NCBI GenBank assembly: GCA_040954595.2
Contig: CM082581.2
Coordinates: 13,268,001-13,332,000 of the forward strand
Length of the DNA stretch: 64,000 nt
DNA from: Balanoglossus misakiensis
Taxonomy: Eukaryota; Hemichordata
Direction of reading: 5' to 3'
Made by a program: the position numbers and the translations under genes. Of this stretch, positions 62,601 to 64,000 are shown in pieces (positions within the stretch are counted from its first letter, which is position 1; each line of letters opens with the position of its first letter). A model generated the notes under the pieces. It saw only the letters and a list, made by a program, of their open reading frames with translations, did not search any database and had not been told where the DNA came from.

Positions 62601-63546
62601 TGGTAACACAGTTTTGTGAGGTGGCGTACACGACCACTCAGAGTTTGAACAGACCAGCACCAATTAAATGACGCAGCTAACAATGGTGGAATGACCCATA
62701 CTAATTATCTCGCAACATAACATGCAGTTCAAAATTACCATCAAGTGACGATTACGAACTTACCAAGGTAATGGTATTTGTATAAAAATACATGTACCAG
62801 TATGTAGTTACAACTGTATTATTGAAAAATATTAACAGTTGCTGACATATTTTTGTGAGAATGAAATTTATGATATTAACAGAAGTGAAATTCATAGCTT
62901 TTGGATAATATTAAAATTACCACATCAACATTAATGTGAGTATTGATATTATTAATTCAATGGATCATTTGAATAGCCGTCATCATTATCAATACATACA
63001 TAACTGATCCACAAAGTACAGGGCACATAATTGCTTTTTTTCGCACTTAAGGTTCATATTTATTTCATGTCAGTGCAAAAGAAAAGGGGAATAAGTTGAC
63101 TGACATATCACGGTATTGTACACGGGACATTTAATATATGAGAGACAATCAGCCATGAACAAACAAAGTCCTACTGTTGCATCAATCAACAGGTTGCCTC
63201 TCACATCATCATGATCATGCTAGCACCCGACAACGGGCGTTGTAAATTTCTGTTGTTCCTGTCTGGCAAACATTCGGGGAAGGTCATTACCACAGTCACA
63301 ATCCTTTAACCACATCGAGTTATCTGTAATATAGGAGCTTGCTTTCCCTCACTTTTTGGACTGAACCAACAAATTCACGGGCAGCATTTTGCTCAACGGT
63401 GGCACTTTTGTGCTAACTAGCTATAAGCTGTCAGATTTTTTTTCATATTTCTGTGAACCACATAAAAAATAATATTCACCTGAATGATGTGGTCGGTACT
63501 GCCTAGAACTCAGCCTCCTGACGAGGGTATGGACCATACCAGCCAT
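32657..63546 (-). CDS. KCNIP: Kv channel-interacting protein (KChIP), four EF-hands
   Basis: Calcium sensor of the neuronal calcium sensor family that in vertebrates binds Kv4 channel N-termini and modulates A-type currents. Shared exons in phase: 43543-43419, 41381-41312, 35680-35610, 34908-34801, 34632-34531, 33136-33074, 32704-32657. With either first exon (61695-61638 or 63546-63480) the protein is 214 or 217 aa; human KChIP1 is 216-227. Conserved segments are [36 protein letters not shown] and [20 protein letters not shown]1 is degenerate (CPTG, as in vertebrate KChIPs). EF2 [14 protein letters not shown]3 [12 protein letters not shown] and EF4 [12 protein letters not shown] keep all calcium-coordinating positions. 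It ends [15 protein letters not shown]. Exon phases 1-0-1-0-0-0-0 are consistent throughout. The gene spans about 31 kb because of an 18-kb intron. The specific vertebrate paralogue cannot be assigned. Confidence 0.95.
33834..33847. promoter_or_regulatory. X-box-like palindrome ATTGCCACGGCAAC
   Basis: One mismatch from a full RFX X-box, located in the KChIP intron between exons 7 and 6 in the forward direction. Confidence 0.35.
36051..36147. mobile_element. Short inverted-repeat element, copy 1
   Basis: The left end CTTTAATCCTTTCAACCCC and the right end (AGAAAGAGTTTAAGGA) are imperfect inverted repeats. The interior contains GGATTTGGACCAAAGG, whose reverse complement resembles the interior of the element at 59656-59753 (TGATCCAAATCCATC). 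The pair defines a non-autonomous MITE-like family. Confidence 0.5.
36584..36680. repeat. Degenerate edge of the 25-bp minisatellite
   Basis: Diverged and partly inverted pieces of the unit (CACCAGGTCTGCACCAGG, GACCTGCAGCAGTCTGCTGG) precede the regular array. Diverged ends with uniform interior units are typical of arrays maintained by unequal exchange. Confidence 0.7.
36681..39355. repeat. 25-bp minisatellite, about 106 units, no indels
   Basis: The unit starts TCAGACCTGC, continues ACC or AGC, then AGGCCTG or AGACCTG, and ends TCACG, TCCCG or TCAGA. Units begin at 36681, 36706 and so on; 37681, 38406 and 39306 all fall on the same 25-bp register, so about 105 units pass without an insertion or deletion. 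Variation is confined to a few positions. The AGACCTG plus TCAGA variant recurs at spacings that are multiples of 25, often 125 bp (38171, 38296, 38421 and 38696, 38821), suggesting a higher-order repeat. Because 25 is not divisible by three and most units lack stops, all three plus frames stay open; rare TCACGTAAGA units close them. This is not coding sequence. It lies within an intron of KChIP. Confidence 0.95.
39331..39545. repeat. Inverted, diverged tail of the minisatellite
   Basis: Beyond the regular array, units become true palindromes (CAGACCTGGTGCAGGTCTG at about 39353-39371 and again near 39385) and then decay into related sequence with TGCATG and TACCTGACAGG until about 39545. The palindromic form may be close to the ancestral unit. 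Confidence 0.7.
41204..41216. promoter_or_regulatory. Perfect DR1 element in KChIP intron 3
   Basis: TGACCT-T-TGACCT, identical to the element at 7039, lies 96 bp from the 5' splice site of this intron. Binding by a nuclear receptor is possible but unproven. Confidence 0.35.
49122..49135. promoter_or_regulatory. Perfect RFX X-box palindrome
   Basis: GTTGCCGTGGCAAC is a complete 14-bp X-box (two inverted GTTGCC half-sites, 2-bp gap). RFX factors use it in ciliary and neuronal enhancers. It lies in the KChIP first intron, so an intronic enhancer is plausible. Confidence 0.45.
49989..50002. repeat. 14-C homopolymer
   Basis: A run of 14 C residues in the KChIP first intron. Confidence 0.8.
50339..50352. 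promoter_or_regulatory. X-box-like GATGCCATGGCAAC
   Basis: One mismatch from the palindromic X-box, 1.2 kb from the perfect copy at 49122. Confidence 0.35.
50737..50754. repeat. 18-bp perfect palindrome centred on ACCGGT
   Basis: GTATATACCGGTATATAC is fully self-complementary. It is the first of several TACCGGTA sites between here and 61.5 kb. Confidence 0.75.
50989..51467. mobile_element. TTAA-flanked MITE with long terminal inverted repeats
   Basis: The element (about 471 bp, 50993-51463) is bounded by TTAA on both sides. The ends are inverted repeats: left AGGGACAAAGTCTCTCTCTC, right (reverse complement) AAGGACAAAGTCTCTCTCTT. Similarity continues with gaps for 90 bp or more, through TATGTTTGA and TATATAGTGAAT on both arms. 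TTAA target duplication is characteristic of the piggyBac superfamily. There is no transposase ORF, so it is non-autonomous. Inside, GGCGGCCATTTTGAA occurs three times (51273, 51312, 51337). Confidence 0.8.
52109..52124. repeat. 16-bp palindrome with two TACCGGTA octamers
   Basis: TACCGGTATACCGGTA is self-complementary and contains the octamer twice in tandem. Confidence 0.7.
57524..57541. repeat. CT dinucleotide microsatellite
   Basis: A short run of CT repeats in the KChIP first intron. Confidence 0.7.
59656..59753. mobile_element. Short inverted-repeat element, copy 2
   Basis: Left end TTTTAACGCTTTCACCCC and right end GGGGTGAAAGGGTTAAAA are near-perfect inverted repeats with a single mismatch region, enclosing about 60 bp. 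The interior TGATCCAAATCCATC matches the complement of the element at 36051. No coding capacity. Confidence 0.6.
61638..61695 (-). CDS. KCNIP: KChIP alternative first exon, form b
   Basis: Encodes [19 protein letters not shown] and ends in phase 1 at a GTAATA donor, exactly the phase required by the acceptor at 43543. An in-frame TGA stands two codons before the ATG, so the start is bounded. The basic peptide with an RRLS (PKA-type) site suits the variable N-terminus of KChIPs. The donor is weak and the distance is 18 kb, so transcript evidence is needed. Confidence 0.5.
61696..63479. other. Interval between the two KChIP first exons
   Basis: No other exon recognised. On the minus strand the part adjoining 61695 is expected to hold the promoter of first-exon form b. 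The ORFs at 61815-62054 and 62266-62475 (plus strand) have no recognisable domain. Confidence 0.4.
63480..63546 (-). CDS. KCNIP: KChIP alternative first exon, form a
   Basis: Encodes 22 residues beginning [16 protein letters not shown], ends in phase 1 at a GTGAAT donor and has a favourable start context (GCA ATG G). Its phase fits the 43543 acceptor and it shares the VRRLSS/RRRLSS core with the exon at 61.6 kb. The upstream frame stays open for at least 15 codons, so the start could lie further up. Confidence 0.5.
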
Positions 63547-64000
63547 TGCGATGTCGATGTCCCGCAAAGCGCTAGTGGTCGGTGTTGGTGTGACTGAACA
63601 ACTGTTGGTGTATGGCTAATCAAAAATCCACCTCATTCAGATTGCTTCATATTTATAATCTATAATTAGCATACATTTTCCATATTTCTCAATTAGTGGC
63701 TGTCTGTGTACACATCTGAAGGTCACCCAATCATACATAGAAAGTTGAATATGTATCCAGTTGACAAGGATGATGATTATGTCACTCTTTTAGTAAGTAT
63801 ACACTCTGATAATTTACAGTGTATCTTGTAATATTGACTCTAATAATTTATATCAAAACAGGGAACTGCTTCGTGTCAACGGAAATTTGGGTGATTTCAG
63901 TGATGGAAAACAACACAATGGTATGTTTGGAGTGACCTGTTCATCAACCAGCAAATATCACAGATGTATATAAATAAAACCCAAGCAAAAACAGCAATCT
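63547..64000. other. Upstream of KChIP first exon a
   Basis: Expected to contain the 5' UTR and promoter of KChIP form a, read on the minus strand. No TATA box in a convincing position and no other gene were seen before the window ends. Confidence 0.35.

Overview
The window looks like nuclear DNA of an invertebrate deuterostome. It is AT-rich, its genes are split by GT-AG introns, and its proteins match vertebrate orthologues closely. A hemichordate-like animal is my best guess, but a cephalochordate or echinoderm cannot be excluded from sequence alone. I rebuilt five genes by joining exons with consistent reading phase and canonical splice sites (FoxI is intronless), plus one intronless ORF of unknown function.

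Layout: (1) 1.4-2.3 kb, minus: an intronless FoxI-type forkhead factor with a compact promoter (TATA, CRE, E-box, CCAAT). (2) 4.45-5.14 kb, minus: an unrecognised intronless 228-aa charged protein. (3) 7.4-11.5 kb, minus: TAPT1, 13 coding exons, 539 aa. (4) 12.4-14.4 kb, plus: LRP2BP, 6 coding exons, 348 aa, head to head with TAPT1. (5) 17.7-20.9 kb, minus: SPEF1/CLAMP, 7 exons, 297 aa. (6) 24.1-26.6 kb, minus: a small secreted protein, probably GPI-anchored, with an Ig-like module, 5 exons, 203 aa. (7) 32.7-63.5 kb, minus: a Kv-channel-interacting protein (KChIP/KCNIP) gene with seven shared coding exons and two candidate alternative first exons at 61.6 and 63.5 kb.

Non-coding structure: KChIP intron 3 holds a 2.65-kb minisatellite of about 106 units of 25 bp whose register shows no insertion or deletion. 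It creates three overlapping false ORFs of 621-880 aa. The same gene's introns carry a TTAA-flanked MITE of about 470 bp, two copies of a roughly 95-bp inverted-repeat family, X-box-like palindromes and a cluster of TACCGGTA octamers. A 45-bp perfect hairpin flanked by 9-bp direct repeats lies at 6.7 kb.

The genes do not form one pathway. TAPT1 and SPEF1 are both linked to cilia in other animals, LRP2BP binds the endocytic receptor megalin, FoxI factors specify ectodermal and ionocyte fates, and KChIP is a neuronal calcium sensor. I saw no tRNA, rRNA, CRISPR array or prokaryotic operon.
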